The notes beneath the pieces were generated by a model. That model searched no databases. It saw nothing but the letters and a program-made list of their open reading frames with translations, and was not told the origin of the DNA. Made by a program: the position numbers and the translations under genes. Below are positions 1 to 10,992 of a stretch of DNA of 31,100 bases, one piece after another. Numbering within the stretch: position 1 is the stretch's first letter; each line of letters begins with the position of its first letter. The stretch is from positions 24,876-55,975 of the forward strand of contig SZWC01000566.1 of the NCBI GenBank assembly GCA_023375785.1, in the 5' to 3' direction. Origin of the DNA: Penium margaritaceum (Eukaryota; Streptophyta; Zygnematophyceae; Desmidiales; Peniaceae).

Positions 1-134
1 ACCCTTTTTAATGCAACACATTTAGATTCAAAGCAGGCACAAAATATTTGACAGATTCATATTCAGGTGTCTTGGCCATAAAGCGTACTATTCGATGCTT
101 TATGTCGATCCATACGATGTCTACTTGACATCTA

Positions 135-138
<4 letters not shown>

Positions 139-218
<80 letters not shown>

Positions 219-240
219 GCGCGCCCACGCGCACGCACAC
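139..240. repeat. (AC)n microsatellite with GC-rich degenerate tail
   Basis: Pure AC dinucleotide repeat from 139 to 214, about 38 units, followed by 26 bases where CG and AC steps alternate (215-240). Alternating purine-pyrimidine DNA of this kind can adopt Z-form. The open frames crossing it encode only Val-Cys repeats and are not genes. Confidence 0.97.
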
Positions 241-445
241 AAAATCTTGACTGCAAAAGATACCCTCATTGCCATAAACTTCACAAGTAGTATGTGTGTA
301 AAAAAACAACATAATGCTATGGTCGGATTGATGTAGTCAACGGAGTAAATTGCAAAGATGCTAGCACAAGCCCGTAAAGCTACATGCTCAGTCATCACAA
401 TTGTATGAGCAACCTAATCTTTCTTGCTACTTTGCCAGGATATTG

Positions 446-631
446 TTATACTATTGCAAAGAAACATGTAGCATGTCCAGCGAAGTGTTCATAGCAAAAC
501 AAAACGTGAGGGTGAATGCTTACTCCACTAGACATGGGTGTAACATCTACAAGAACCTGGCAAGCAAGAACCGCAATGTCAAGACAATGGGTGGTGACCA
601 AGTACACGAGAGATCCCATGAGGGACGCACA
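446..631 (-). pseudogene. Copia-like reverse transcriptase/RNase H connector relic
   Basis: Read on the minus strand, about 60 codons give a Gly-Ser-Leu-Val-Tyr-Leu block followed by Asp-Ile-Ala. Further on come a His-x-Val-Leu and a Gly-His-Ala-Thr stretch. The order and spacing resemble the segment after the RT palm in Ty1/copia polymerases. The same segment of the copia element in this window reads GSLCYLASTTRVDIA at about 6900-6970. No catalytic motif, LTR or neighbouring domain was found, and the frame stops at once on the 3' side. This is a similarity seen by eye in one short block, so it could be chance. A 152-codon frame on the plus strand (401-859) overlaps it and matches nothing I recognise. 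Confidence 0.35.
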
Positions 632-977
632 TTAATTCATATCCACGTGCTCTCCCTATTGGAGAGATTCAAGAAGTTATTGGAATGGAGGCCCCTTGCA
701 GTATTGCCACGAGATACGAAGAGTGCCTTGCCCTTTGTTTTTGCACATTCCTCTTCTTGTAGAACTGCAAGATGTTGTGTCCTTGACTGTGGAATAGTTC
801 CATCCCCCAAGACATCTTCATGTTTCGAGATCCGTGATCTTATATGGAGACCAAAGTAAGTTTTTTGACCCTCTCAATCCTCGAGATGTCCGATGACACA
901 ATCATGAGGTTATCCACATACCCAAGGACGACAAGAAAGGGCATTGATAAAACGATAAAAAGATGGCATTTTTGCTC

Positions 978-1115
978 AATCGCAATCAGGCGATGACCTC
1001 TTTCTTTTCTTTATTTTCAACACAGGAACCCCCTAGTTTGCTTGAGGGTTTTCTATGTTTTGCGCAGGTGGAGCTCGTGCAAAAACAAGCAAAGAGGTTA
1101 TCGCTGATTGTGATT
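978..1115. repeat. Imperfect hairpin repeat, MITE-like
   Basis: The left arm at 978-1001 and the right arm at 1093-1115 are inverted copies, with about three differences over 23-24 bases. The interior carries tctatgttttgcgc and gagctcgtgcaaaa. Closely related interior words and the phrase gagcgatgaccc recur near 22.46-22.56 kb, so this is a dispersed family. No target-site duplication was identified and no coding capacity is seen. Confidence 0.5.
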
Positions 1116-1830
1116 CTAGTGTGGGAGCGATGACCCCATAAGGAGCGACGACGACCCACGCCGGGAATTATTGTTTACTTTATTTTTTTGAAAATTGGGG
1201 TCATCATGTCAATATGTGGTCCAATATGGGGCATGGGACCAATTGAACACTTCCAACATCATGTATTCATTTAAATCATGTGGTCTACACATGACATTGT
1301 TGCAAAGTGTAAGAGAAATCGGTAGTCCCCGTTACAATACATTTCCTGCTATTATTGTAAGGAATGTAGTGCTCTATTACATTGCTTCATGACAACATTT
1401 AGTCCCAATTAAATTCCATGTGTATGTCTTCAATGCAAGGACTGTATAGCTCCATTTGTATTATTCATCGCAAGATAAGGTGGTGCAAGAGATAGGGCCA
1501 TTCAATTGACTTTGGCACTTATTTCTATTCCTACGGAAAGCCATTATAGTCCATTCATCACTACGTCCTTGTAACGTCATAAGCAAGAAACCAAAAATAT
1601 CACAAGTTCAAACAAGCACAACCCCATTTTAGAATGTCCAAGTGTATGGAATTTCTGCCGTTCGGTGCAACTGATCTTCTTGGCATTGCACCAGATATGC
1701 ACAAAAGAAAATACAATAAGGGTTGACGTTTTCCAACACATCACTCTTACCAATAGTAAAGTGGATCCATTCCTTAACGTACACTGCCTGAATTTAAACA
1801 CAATAAATCACATCACATATGGTGCATACA
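1116..1830. other. No recognisable feature
   Basis: AT-rich unique-looking DNA between the hairpin repeat and the gypsy element. Short open frames at 1195-1392 (+), 1577-1801 (-) and 1665-1874 (+) have no recognisable motif, and no RNA gene was seen. Confidence 0.5.
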
Positions 1831-1835
1831 TGCCA
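1831..1835. repeat. Target-site duplication of the gypsy element, left copy
   Basis: The five bases tgcca directly precede the 5' LTR and are repeated exactly after the 3' LTR at 17189-17193. A 5-bp duplication is normal for Ty3/gypsy integrases. Confidence 0.9.
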
Positions 1836-2510
1836 TGTAGCGGGAGGGCCGGTTCGGCCCTCCCTCCTCGCTGAAGCGAGGGGTGGTTGCTCACCACCCC
1901 TCGCGTCAGCGAGAGCTGGCCGGCGACCAGCATTTTGCTGGCCGCCGGCCAGCTCGCTGCCGGCCGGCTGGACGGCCGGCGGCCGGCCAAGCGACCGGCC
2001 GACTAGCCGCCAGCCGCCGATCGCGGCCTCAGCCCGATCGGCGGCTGAGGGCCCACGAGGGCCTCGAGGGCGAGGCCTTGTGGCCTCGTGCCCTCGCCCC
2101 CGTTCGCCCTCCTTGCAAGTGAGCCAGTGAGGACGAGGGAGGGGGACGAGGGACAGGAGGGGAGAGAACTCGCGCGAAATCGCCAGCGTGTCTCACACAC
2201 AACGATTTTGCGCTAGAACGTCAAGACGTAAATCGAAGTTCGTTTGCGACGAACTTAACAAAATAACTCGTGCGAACACACGAGTTCGAGGAAAAAGCCT
2301 CCGGTTTGGGTCCTAAAACCAGGGGTGAGGTTAAAAACGGAAATGGGCCTCCGGAGACTCGAAATATTCGATTCTCCCTGCTCTGGGTCGTTGATGACGA
2401 TTGCCCCTCAGTCCTGCGCAGGGGATAAACCCCTGACGCGGACTAAGAACGCCATTTTGCGAACTCCGATGACGACTTCAGAGCAGGAGCTGGAGACTCG
2501 ACCCGGTACA
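1836..2510 (+). repeat. Gypsy 5' LTR
   Basis: 675 bp, starting TGTAGCGGG and ending CCCGGTACA, so the termini form a TGTA/TACA inverted pair. The first 300 bp are very GC-rich and packed with hairpins, for example arms 1844-1851/1855-1862 and 1915-1932/1936-1953. The second half is close to average composition and contains a phrase (ggagactcgaaatattcg) shared with the 3' LTR. It aligns end to end with 16502-17188. Confidence 0.9.
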
Positions 2511-2511
2511 A

Positions 2512-2525
2512 TGGTTCTCACAGCC
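2512..2525 (+). other. Possible primer-binding site of the gypsy element
   Basis: One base after the 5' LTR the sequence reads TGGTTCTCACAGCC. It resembles, imperfectly, the initiator-Met-tRNA complement TGGTATCAGAGCC that is intact in the nested copia element. The position is right; the match is weak, so another primer tRNA is possible. Confidence 0.45.
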
Positions 2526-3379
2526 AGACGAGCACCGCGACGAAGAGTTCGACGGAAACGGTGGCTACGACATAGATAAAACGTTGCCGGCAGCTACAAG
2601 CAGCAGCAGAAACGACAGAAGGGACTACGGCATCTAAGCTTCACCGTTTGAAGCGCCGTAAAGTGCGTTACGAAGCTAGAGAAGAGCCATATTGTTTGGG
2701 GCTTCTTCTCCACAGTCTCTTCTCCATCCCAGTGGGCTAGGGGGAAATTTTTAGGACGGGATAGGGAGTACCTACTCCCAAAACCACCTACTTTTCCCCT
2801 CTTCTCAAGGCTCCTTCAGTCCCTCCTTCAACCAAAATTTGGGACAGCGCTTCTTTCCAAGACAAGGGGCTCTCACAGCTCGAGGAAGCCCTAAAAAGAG
2901 GGAGGAAAACAACTTGAGGACTTTTGGTGGCTTCCCCAACGCCGTCGGCTCAAGGAGGACGCTGCCAAGGGGCGCGAGACTCACGAAGAAGACTCAAGAG
3001 GAGGCCAAGGAAGACAAGAAGACAGGAAGAAGACAAGAAACTAGAAGAAGGATTGGAGGAGTTTCTAGGAATTGTTGTAATTCCTCTCTCACTCTTTGCC
3101 TAGCTTTGTGAGCGGTACTCACACTTCTTATCAATTCCTTGTATTGTAAATTTTTGTTTTCCTAGAATCTAGTCGCTACCGATTGCTGTGAGTCACGGCT
3201 TAGGAAGACTAGTTTCAAAACCCACAACCTTGTGCCGATGTGGCGGCCTAGGAAAATAGAAATTTAAATTATAATTTCCTCACCGATCATGAGAGCTAGA
3301 TTTCAGTATGCGATTCCTCCTTTACGTTGCGGGATGATCCTCACAACAACCTTCACGTGCTAGTTGCACGAACGACGTG
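2526..3379 (+). other. Gypsy untranslated leader
   Basis: About 850 bp between the possible PBS and gag. It contains a 90-codon frame rich in Lys and Arg (2839-3111) that matches nothing known to me. A pyrimidine-rich stretch near 3150 resembles a splice acceptor (tttgttttcctag). An intron or a structured packaging leader is possible but not shown. Confidence 0.5.
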
Positions 3380-5447
3380 ATGGCAAGTGCCGGACCGTCC
3401 AAGACCAACAAGGGCAAGGTGGTGACGGCCTCAACGCGAGCTCTTGGCGGACTCCAAATTCTGGGAGCCGCCGCCGTGAGCACGATTGCCAAACCAAAGG
3501 CAACCGTACCACCTAAGGCCACCGTATCGCCTAAGGCAACCGACGCCAACCTTAGCGACACCGAGAAGCGTGCTGTGGTCAAAAAAGTGCTCGACGAGCA
3601 TGTCGACGTGCACGTGGACGACCCCCATGCAACGGACGACCCAATGGAGGAGGATCGCCTAGAGGGGGACCCCGACGAAGAGCACGACGCAGACGATGGC
3701 GAAGGCGATGAGGATCGTGACCATTGTCATCGTCATGCGTCGAACTCGAGCCGATTGCTCGAGAAGGATAAGACGCCCGCCGCACCGCCTAAAGCTGCCG
3801 ATGGCAGCGAGACTGTCGAGAACAGCAAGGACGCTAAAAGCGGTCACACGGAAAGTTCTCGCGAGAACGAGCTGGATGACGACGCCGCGAAGGCAATTCA
3901 CGATGACCATCATAGGCTCGCGGAGTTTACTACTGAGGCGGCAGGCCAACTGAGGATCACCACCGGCAGTGGAGATACGGTACTACTCGGAGAAATGGGG
4001 GCGGACCCCCCTTACTACGATGTGGCCGCAAGGGGACAGGGCAGCGTCCACTCGAGCGTTGTCGCCGATGACAGTCTCCTCCGAAAGGTGGGACTTCTTG
4101 GAGGCGTGTACGCGAACCGTACCCTCCTACAGTGGGTAAGGGTGTACGGACAACGCGAGGCCCTGGAGGCTATCGCAGATGCTCTGAAAACATCAGAGCT
4201 CAAGTTTGCGTTCGCCAACCTGCTGGCCCACGTCGGACAGAGCATCACGGACCTCGACCGTGATCACCAGCTGCAGCGCCTGGCCGCCCATGAGGCAAGC
4301 CGCCAATGCAACGACTTTAACAAGGCGTTGCAGAGCGTGACCCAGGTGCGGATGCAGCAGCACGCGCAGCGTGCCGCAGCTGCGGATGCCACTGCCGGTG
4401 GCAGCGACGACTTGCCTACCTCGACGACTTCGGGGTCGGTCATGAACACGTCCTTCCTCCACAGTGTGGAAATCTTCCGGAAGGGCGTGAAGCTGACTGA
4501 CAGGCTGAATCGCATGGAGTACGTTTTACGTGTCCACTAGGCTCCACTCAGCTAGTGGGGCGACCTTGCCACGACGCGGCTTGAAGACAAACTCTTCAAG
4601 TATGTGGTCAAGGAATGGACTGCGCAGTAGCCGCACCTCGAGTGGCAGCCCATGCTACGGGAGGCGTTCTACGCGATCATGCGCAAGAAGTGCACCCAAC
4701 GTGAGGAGGCGCAACGCGCCTTCCACAAGATCAAGGACTTCAGGCAGCTTGGCAGCTCGCTCGAATCCTACTTGAGCGAGTTTGCCACAGTCGTGGAGGA
4801 AGCCAAAAGCTTCACTGAGGGTGATGGGACTCAGACCTTCAAGTACCCGGAGTGCATGCTGCTGGAGTACTTGCGTGATGGTCTTGCCAGCGAGAAGCTG
4901 AAGGACAAGACCACCACGACACCCACTCGCCAAATTTGGACAAGCTGGAGGGCGTTGCGCGACTACATGAGCAAAGTGTATTCGGCGAACCCCAAGCACT
5001 TCTCCAAAGCACGGCCAAACGCGCGTGCACAGCAAGGCCGCGACATGCCCATGGACGCTACGGGGGCTGGTGGGTCAGCTGGACAGCGAGGCGGGGCCAA
5101 GGGCAATCAGCCTGGAAACCCTCCAGCCAAGAAGGCTGGTGGATACAAGGGCCCCAACAGCAAGCGCAACCGCGAGAATGACGAGCTGCAGGCAGTGCGT
5201 GAGCGTCGCAACCCATCCTTCTGCGAAGGGCTCTGCCACAACTGCATGTAGCCTGGTCACTTTAGGGCTCATTGCCCTGAGGCTGCTGGTGGTGGACAAG
5301 AGGCCGCGATTAGCTGCAGCAGCAGAACCTCGTGGGGATGGTGCAGCAGGAGGCCGCGGACAGGGCCGTGGACAGGGTCACGGTCGCGGCAATGGGCCCG
5401 GCCGTGGTAACGGACAGGGCCGTGGGGCGGGTTTTCCCCACCCCTGA
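3380..5447 (+). pseudogene. gag: Gypsy gag polyprotein, broken
   Basis: The structural protein that forms the virus-like particle. The first ATG in a long frame is at 3380 (Met-Ala-Ser-Ala-Gly). The N-terminal part (to about residue 190) is charged and acidic with many Asp, Glu and His. The region from 4480 to 5000 has the helical Gag character, with a Tyr-Leu-Ser-Glu-Phe segment. A CCHC zinc knuckle lies at 5234-5275 (C-x2-C-x4-H-x4-C), followed by a Gly-Arg-rich tail at about 5340-5440. Four in-frame stops break it, all TAG: 4538, 4553, 4628 and 5249. The last sits inside the zinc knuckle, where a basic residue is usual. The Gly-Arg tail is in another frame, so an indel lies between about 5280 and 5340. 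Confidence 0.85.
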
Positions 5448-5461
5448 GTGACGTTAGTGGG

Positions 5462-5707
5462 GACCACTCAGGGGTAAAACTGGATCATGAGTGTGGGTTC
5501 ATGTTTTCAGATGAGGATGTTAAACAATTTGAGGTTTTGATGAGTTCAAATTTCTCTGTTGTTTTCTCTTCTCTTGTTGAACTGCATTCTACACTTGCTG
5601 ACCGACATTGCCCACTAAACCTTGTATCTCCAGACGAGATGCAAGATCGTACATGCTTAGTGGTGGTGACACCGACCACTGTGCAAGATTTATGTGACGC
5701 AGTGATT
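5462..5707 (+). pseudogene. pol: Gag-protease linker of gypsy, left half of the split frame
   Basis: The frame from 5501 to 5707 encodes a region rich in Asp, Glu and Val that precedes the protease. It is cut by the copia insertion after the tgatt duplication. The frame resumes at 12072 without a phase change, so the two pieces belonged to one reading frame before the insertion. I do not recognise a fold in this piece. Confidence 0.75.
5703..5707. repeat. Target-site duplication of the copia element, left copy
   Basis: The bases tgatt directly left of the copia LTR recur at 12067-12071 directly right of the other LTR. The duplicated site is gypsy coding sequence. Confidence 0.93.
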
Positions 5708-6298
5708 TGAGAATTGCAAGGCGAACCCAAAGCAATGTTTCCCGCAACATTTGGTTGAGTGTGTGCTACGCTAGGGTTGGGTTAGTGCCGGTGGCCATAG
5801 GAGAGAAGCAAAAAAAAGTAAAAGTCCTTAGTAGCGACAAGTAGTAGTAGGATCGGGTGGCCCTCGCTAGTCGAAGCTCACCCCGCTGGCCAGCGAGCGA
5901 GGCTCGCCAGCGCGCAAGCAGGGAGCGAGGGCGAATTGCCGTCGTGCTCCGCAAAAGGGCCGGCTAGCCCGCGCCCTGCCCTGCAAACAAAAACACAAGG
6001 CAAGTGTGTGACTCTCGCAAGGACTAATCTAGGTTCAAGGCACAAGTGTCAAGGTTAACCTAGGAAACTGCGAGGGACAAACATAGGTCCGCTAAGTCCA
6101 AGTGATGGATGGACTCCAGCGAGTAAGCCAGCTGCTGAGGGGTGGAGAGGGGCAATGCCACCAGGATGGAGGCGACCACTCATGTGGGGCAGACGGGTCG
6201 CGGGCCGTCGCGGTGCATCGCCTCCACTCCCTGAGTTGGCATGCCCTGCGCACTCATGACCACCCACGAAGAGAAATATGTACAATGAGAGATTAACA
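5708..6298 (-). repeat. Copia 3' LTR
   Basis: 591 bp, starting TGTTAATC and ending CAATTCTCA on the minus strand. It aligns with 11477-12066 and differs by scattered substitutions and a 4-bp insertion (atgg near 6105). Confidence 0.93.
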
Positions 6299-8730
6299 CG
6301 CCCCCTTGGACGGGAATGCGGCGGGCATGCAGCCAAGATGTTGGAGTTGGAGCAAAAGTGAAGGAGATGGAAGAGCCTTGGTAAGAAAGTCAGCCAACTG
6401 AGCCTGACCACTGATGGCACGCACTTTTACTGTCCCTGCCTCCACTACCTCACGAATGAAGTGATGGTCGACGCTTATGTACTTTGTGCGTGGATGCAAC
6501 ACACCATCATTCGCTACAATGCGACGGGCTGTGGAGTTGTCGCTATGCACAGGCACAGCAGATGTGTGCACGTCCAGTTCCTCAAGCAAACGTGCATGCC
6601 AGATCCCTTCACATGCTGCCTCACTCAGTGCCATGTATTCTGCCTCAACCACACTGCGTGCCACGCATGATTGTTTTGCACTGCGCCACGACACAGCAGT
6701 CCCCCACACACGGAACACATATCCACCCCGGTTATATGCTGCACGATCTCGGGCACAGTCATTGTCACAGTACCCATCAAGAGGTGGGGCAGTGGTAGGG
6801 GCAAATACTAGACCAAGGGCAGCTGTGTCAAACACATAACGCAGTAGTTTCAGCAGTGCTTTTTGGTGCGTGCTGCGTGGTTGCTGGCTGAACTGTGCGA
6901 GCACATTGATAGCACAGGCGATGTCCACACGTGTCGTGGAGGCAAGATAACAGAGACTGCCGGTGATTTGTCTGTACAGTATGAGATCTCTGTCTGGACC
7001 GTAGTCAGTGGTGCGTGCATCCACTAGGTGTGCATAGACATCAGGGTTCATGGGTGTGTGCTGTTGTGGGAGATGCTGTACCAAGTGCTGGAAGCGTTCA
7101 GTGAGATGCGCAAGAAAACGACCTTGATGAAGGGTCAAGGTTCGTGCTGTGCGGTCATGGGTGATGGTCATGCCCAGAAAATTGTGTGCCTCACCCAGGT
7201 CTGTCATTTTGTAGTGTGCGGTAAGTAGTGCTTTGGCTTGCTCAATGAGCGTGAGAGAGGGAGACAAGATCAGGAGATCATCCACAAACACCAACAATGC
7301 AACAGGCACGCCATTACCCAAGCGCAGGAACAGTGATGGATCACAGATGCTCTGTGTGAATCCACCACTCTCCAGAGTACGGTGGATCTCTTTGTTCCAA
7401 CACCTAGGTGCCTGTTTTTAGCCGTACAGGGCCTTCAGCAGTAGCCACACCCTATCTGTTCCGTCCTCAAAACCCTCTGGCTGTTTAACATACAGTTCTT
7501 CTTCTAGTGGTCCATTCAAGAAAGCGTTTTTGACATCCATCTGATGAATGTCCCAGTCCTCACGTGCAGCCACTGCCAGGAGGGCGCGGTTGGTTCCATA
7601 CTTGCCAATGGGTGCATAAGTGTCTGTGAAGTCCTGTCCAGGGACTTGATGGAAGCCTTTAGCCACGAGGCGAGCTTTATACTTCTCAATCAGTCCCTTG
7701 AGGTTCCTTTTCAGTTTGAATACCCACTTGACATCTATAGCCTTGCGTCCAGGTGGCAAGGGGACCAGCTCGAACACCTCGTGTTCTAGCAGTGTATTCA
7801 GTTCAGCTGCCATTGCTTTTTCCCATTCGGCAGCGTCTGAACGCCCCCTTGCCTCAGTCAGAGTCTGTGGTTCAGTCACACTCTGGTCCGTGGATAAGGT
7901 GCCAACTGTGTGATATAATTTCTTGTAGTCAACTATGGGGAGAGCGCGGAGGGACCGTCGTACTTATTCAGGCGATGATATTCTTGCACTTCCAGTCTCA
8001 TCGGGAGGGGTCAGAGGCCTGAGACCTGGAGGTGCTTGAGTGGCACTGAACTCTGTGCTTGCTAGGTCTATAGAATAAAGCAGATCCTTTGGCACAGGGG
8101 TGGCCATCTCACCATCTGGTGTTGGCTGTGTTGTCTGGCCGACAGTTTGTGGCGGGAGTAGCATGAAGACAGGCACACTCACATACTCTGGGTAGTGGTC
8201 TTGCGTGGGCAGAGACAAAGCATGGCGCAGTGTGCGGAATGCCTTGTAAGACATGTGTTCCAAAAAAGACGCATCACGACTTTCAACAAAGCAGTGATTT
8301 GTGGGGTCCCAGAACCGCCATGCCTTGGAAGCGTGGGACACCCCCACAAAGACACACCAACGACCACATGGACTCAGTTTGTTCTCACGTTGTGGAGGCG
8401 CAAACCAGACACATGCCATCATGCCCCACACCCTGGCCGGTCTCAGATCGGCCTTCTCTTTGAACCAGCGTTCCCACGGTGTGACTGTCTTGGGTAGTGG
8501 ACCTTGAGGAATACGGTTCCACACCCAGGTGATATATTTCACTGCCTCTTCCCAAAACCCAAACCACAGACCGGATTCGGTCAGTAGTGTACGCAGAGCA
8601 TCACCTAGGGTTCTGTGCCATCACTCCGCCACAACATTTTGTTGTGGAGTATACAGAGCCGTGGTCTGGTGTTCAATTCCCCTAGCTTCCAGTTCCGTTC
8701 TCAGTGTACCAAGAAATTCCCCTCCCCTAT
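6293..8730 (-). pseudogene. pol: Copia integrase C-terminal part, reverse transcriptase and RNase H
   Basis: One minus-strand frame, read leftward. It holds the end of the integrase core (Thr-Asp-Arg-Gly-Gly-Glu with the second catalytic Asp at 8729-8731, and the catalytic Glu at 8624-8626). Next come the RT, with Gln-Met-Asp-Val-Lys-Asn-Ala-Phe-Leu at about 7525-7550 and Phe-Val-Asp-Asp-Leu at about 7268-7300, and RNase H with Gly-Tyr-Cys-Asp near 6760 and Glu-Ala-Glu-Tyr near 6640. Stops interrupt at 8621 (TGA just after the catalytic Glu, probably from an Arg CGA), 7964 (TAA) and 7418 (TAA, inside the usual Leu-Tyr-Gly-x-Lys-Gln-Ala motif). The RT palm has Phe in place of the usual Tyr before the Asp pair. 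The final stop codon at 6293-6295 lies inside the 3' LTR, so the last codons overlap the polypurine tract and LTR start. Confidence 0.9.
6299..6309 (-). other. Copia polypurine tract
   Basis: On the minus strand, CCAAGGGGGCG lies directly before the 3' LTR, where plus-strand DNA priming starts. The tract is also coding: it supplies the final Lys-Gly-Ala codons of pol. Confidence 0.8.
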
Positions 8731-9384
8731 CAGTCCGCAGTTTAAGGAGTGAGCAGCCTGTCTGTTGTTCGGCAAGAGAAATCCATTCAACAATTGCACG
8801 GGAGTATCAGCCATTGTTTTGAGCAGAAAGGCCCAGCGAAAACGACTGTAGTCATTAGTGAGAGTCAAAACATACAATGATGCATACTGGACTGAGGACA
8901 CTGGCATTGGTCCTGTAAGTTCTGCATGTACCAGTGCAAGGGACCTCTTTGTCTCACTGTCTGATTTTGGAAAGGTTCTTCTATGAGCCTTTCCTTCGTG
9001 GCAGTCTAGGCATGTGTTAGCTTTGAGACCGTGTGGGCAGTCATCAGGACGAAGACCGTGTACTGGGGTGTGTTTCAACAGTGCAGTGAGTGTCTCTGTA
9101 TTCAGATGTGCAAGGCGGCGATGGATAAGGTCTGTGTGTGTCGCATCAGTGCCTGTGACGAAATGTGCTTAGGGTCGGTTCACCTGAGAGTGGACATAGG
9201 GGAACAAGGTGAGTCTGTATAACATGTCTGTTTGCAGCGGTCCATCGACCAGCAGGTCACCAGACGGATCATATAGCATGCAGCGCTGTCTCTGTCTCAG
9301 TGTCGTCACATTTTCCCCTTGGTCTAGTTGCCCCCCAGACAGTAGATTAACCTTCAGCCGTGGCACATACAAGACACTTGTGAG
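8731..9384 (-). pseudogene. pol: Copia GAG-pre-integrase and integrase N-terminal part
   Basis: From 9372 leftward the frame gives Tyr-Val-Pro-Arg-Leu-Lys-Val-Asn-Leu-Leu-Ser, the signature of the GAG-pre-integrase domain. Next comes an HHCC zinc-binding segment with Cys-x2-Cys near 9000. The integrase core begins at about 8940. The position usually held by the first catalytic Asp (His-Ala-Asp-Leu in relatives) is Glu here (codon at 8920-8922). A TAA at 9169 interrupts the frame. A frameshift between about 8740 and 8800 moves the second catalytic Asp into the frame used by RT. The integrase is therefore dead twice over: frame broken and likely catalytic residue changed. Confidence 0.85.
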
Positions 9385-10194
9385 TCACAGTACCCCACCC
9401 GGTGCCTGGAGAGCGATCGTCCCCATGCCCTCAACAGGTAGCACTTCCCCCGAACCAGTCTTTACAACCCCTACATCAGGCATGGCATGCAATGCAACAA
9501 ACAACTGACGATGTGGGGACATGTGATGTGATGCGGCAATGTCGAACAACCACTCATGCATGGGAAGTGAGTGCGAGGTGGTGATGTGCGTGTGTCCCAA
9601 CTTCTGACCTGGTGGCTGAGGAATGGACGTCGGCTCAGGCGGGTGTAGCTCCATGGGCGCACTCCACCCTGATCCTGGGGGCAGTGCTAGCGGCTGCTGT
9701 GGCTCAGTTGTCTCGGCGTACACCCTCTGCGTCCATGGTGGGACAGGTGCGGGTGCGCTGATGTACGGGGGCATGTAGAAGGATCCCTGGTACAAGTGTG
9801 GAGATGGAGTCAGCGCTGGTGGGTACATCATTGGCTGTTGTTGCAGTGGTTCAAAGGTGGCAGCCCCAAAGGGCGTCGGCGCGCGAGGTCCTCCCATTGG
9901 CTGTGTGGTCCATGCTGGTGGGTGGAAGTGATGACCAGGATGAGGGGGCGGCGTCGGTGGCTGTCCCACTACTGAGCGTGTCTGTTGCGCAGATGGTGTC
10001 ATGATTAGCTGGAGGGTCGGAGAAGCACGCCAGTAGTGGCCCGGCTGCTTACAATAGTTGCAGGTGCGGTTCCCAGCTCCTTGACCGCGTCCACGTCCGT
10101 TGCCAACTTGTCCGTCTCGTCCTCCTCTACCGCCACGGCCACTCCCGCCTCCTCCACCTAGGTGATGGTGTGAAGGTGGGGGAGTGCCTCCTCC
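9385..10194 (-). pseudogene. pol: Copia zinc knuckle, proline-rich linker and protease
   Basis: A Gly-Arg-rich stretch (about 10080-10160) precedes a zinc knuckle at about 10022-10063, with two Cys and the His in place but Ser where the last Cys should be. A Pro-rich linker of about 110 residues follows. The protease site reads Trp-Leu-Phe-Asp-Ile-Ala-Ala-Ser-His-His-Met near 9530-9560. Relatives have Asp-Ser-Gly, so the catalytic Asp stays but the two next residues are changed and activity is doubtful. The frame ends at a TGA (9385). A TAG at 10195 separates it from the rest of gag in the same frame. Confidence 0.85.
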
Positions 10195-10197
10195 CTA

Positions 10198-10992
10198 GTG
10201 CACGAAAGTGCTTGCTCCTACACCCACGTCTTCGCGCGCCTCACCTTTCAGGATATCTTCATAGTTCCGCAGCTCCTCGAACACCTCCGCCAATTATGTA
10301 TTCTCGATGTCAGCGACTTTCAGCTTCCGAAGCAGGCCACGCCGAAAATCCTTGTATGGCTCTCCAAGATGAAGGAGGACCGGATCCTGCCACTCAAGGA
10401 CGGTGCAAGAGGCGCCAAGGCCGAGGATGCGCCGGCGAAGGTCCATGGCATCATCCCAGTACTTGGCAACCGGTGCACCAGGCTTGGGGCGAAGGTTGCG
10501 GAGCTGCTCGCGCAAGGAGATGACGAGAGCCATTCCCTTCTCTTCTTTTCGCATGGCAAGGTATCGCCACGCGTTGTGGGGTCTAGGATCTCTGTTGCGA
10601 GGGTTATCCGGATCTTCGCCTTTACCCCCAAAACGAAAGTGGCGTACCGAGTACTACTATTCCTCAGGGAGGGCACGGACCAGAGCGTTGAAGGCTCTCA
10701 GGAGCACCCGTGCATCGGTGTTGTCCGGCGGCGGAGCAAGGTAATTGTCCTCAAGGCCGTGCTGCGCCGCCCAAGAGAGAAAGACATCCTTCCACGACAA
10801 AAAATCGCGCGCGCCAAGCAGTGGCGGCGTTAAGTCCTTGTGGGAAAACACCTTACTCACGTCGTTCCACGTCATCGCCGTGGGAGTGGCGCCGGCGGCG
10901 GCGCCGGCGCCGGTACCGGCGGCGGCACTGGCACCGGTGATCGCACCGGCATTAGCGCCGGCTCCTTCCGGCGCGGATCCTGCTGCGCTCAT
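10198..10992 (-). pseudogene. gag: Copia gag, N-terminal and core
   Basis: The frame opens with ATG at 10992. The first 40 residues are Ala/Gly-rich (GC-rich DNA at 10870-10980), followed by the copia Gag core: Phe-Leu-Ser-Trp-Lys, Arg-Ala-Phe-Asn-Ala-Leu and a later Leu-Arg-Asn-Leu-Arg-Pro-Lys segment. Double TAG stops at 10654-10659 and a TAA at 10294 interrupt a single frame. The start was chosen as the first ATG after the PBS that opens this frame; the leader is about 470 bp. Confidence 0.8.

Noticed and set aside
1819..2200. Overlapping Ala/Arg/Pro-rich frames in the LTRs (also 16430-16866)
   Set aside because: They arise from GC-rich palindromic LTR sequence and occur on both strands.
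3380..5251. TAG recoding (amber readthrough) in gypsy gag
   Set aside because: Stops replace several different expected residues and occur together with frameshifts and TAA/TGA stops, which fits decay better.
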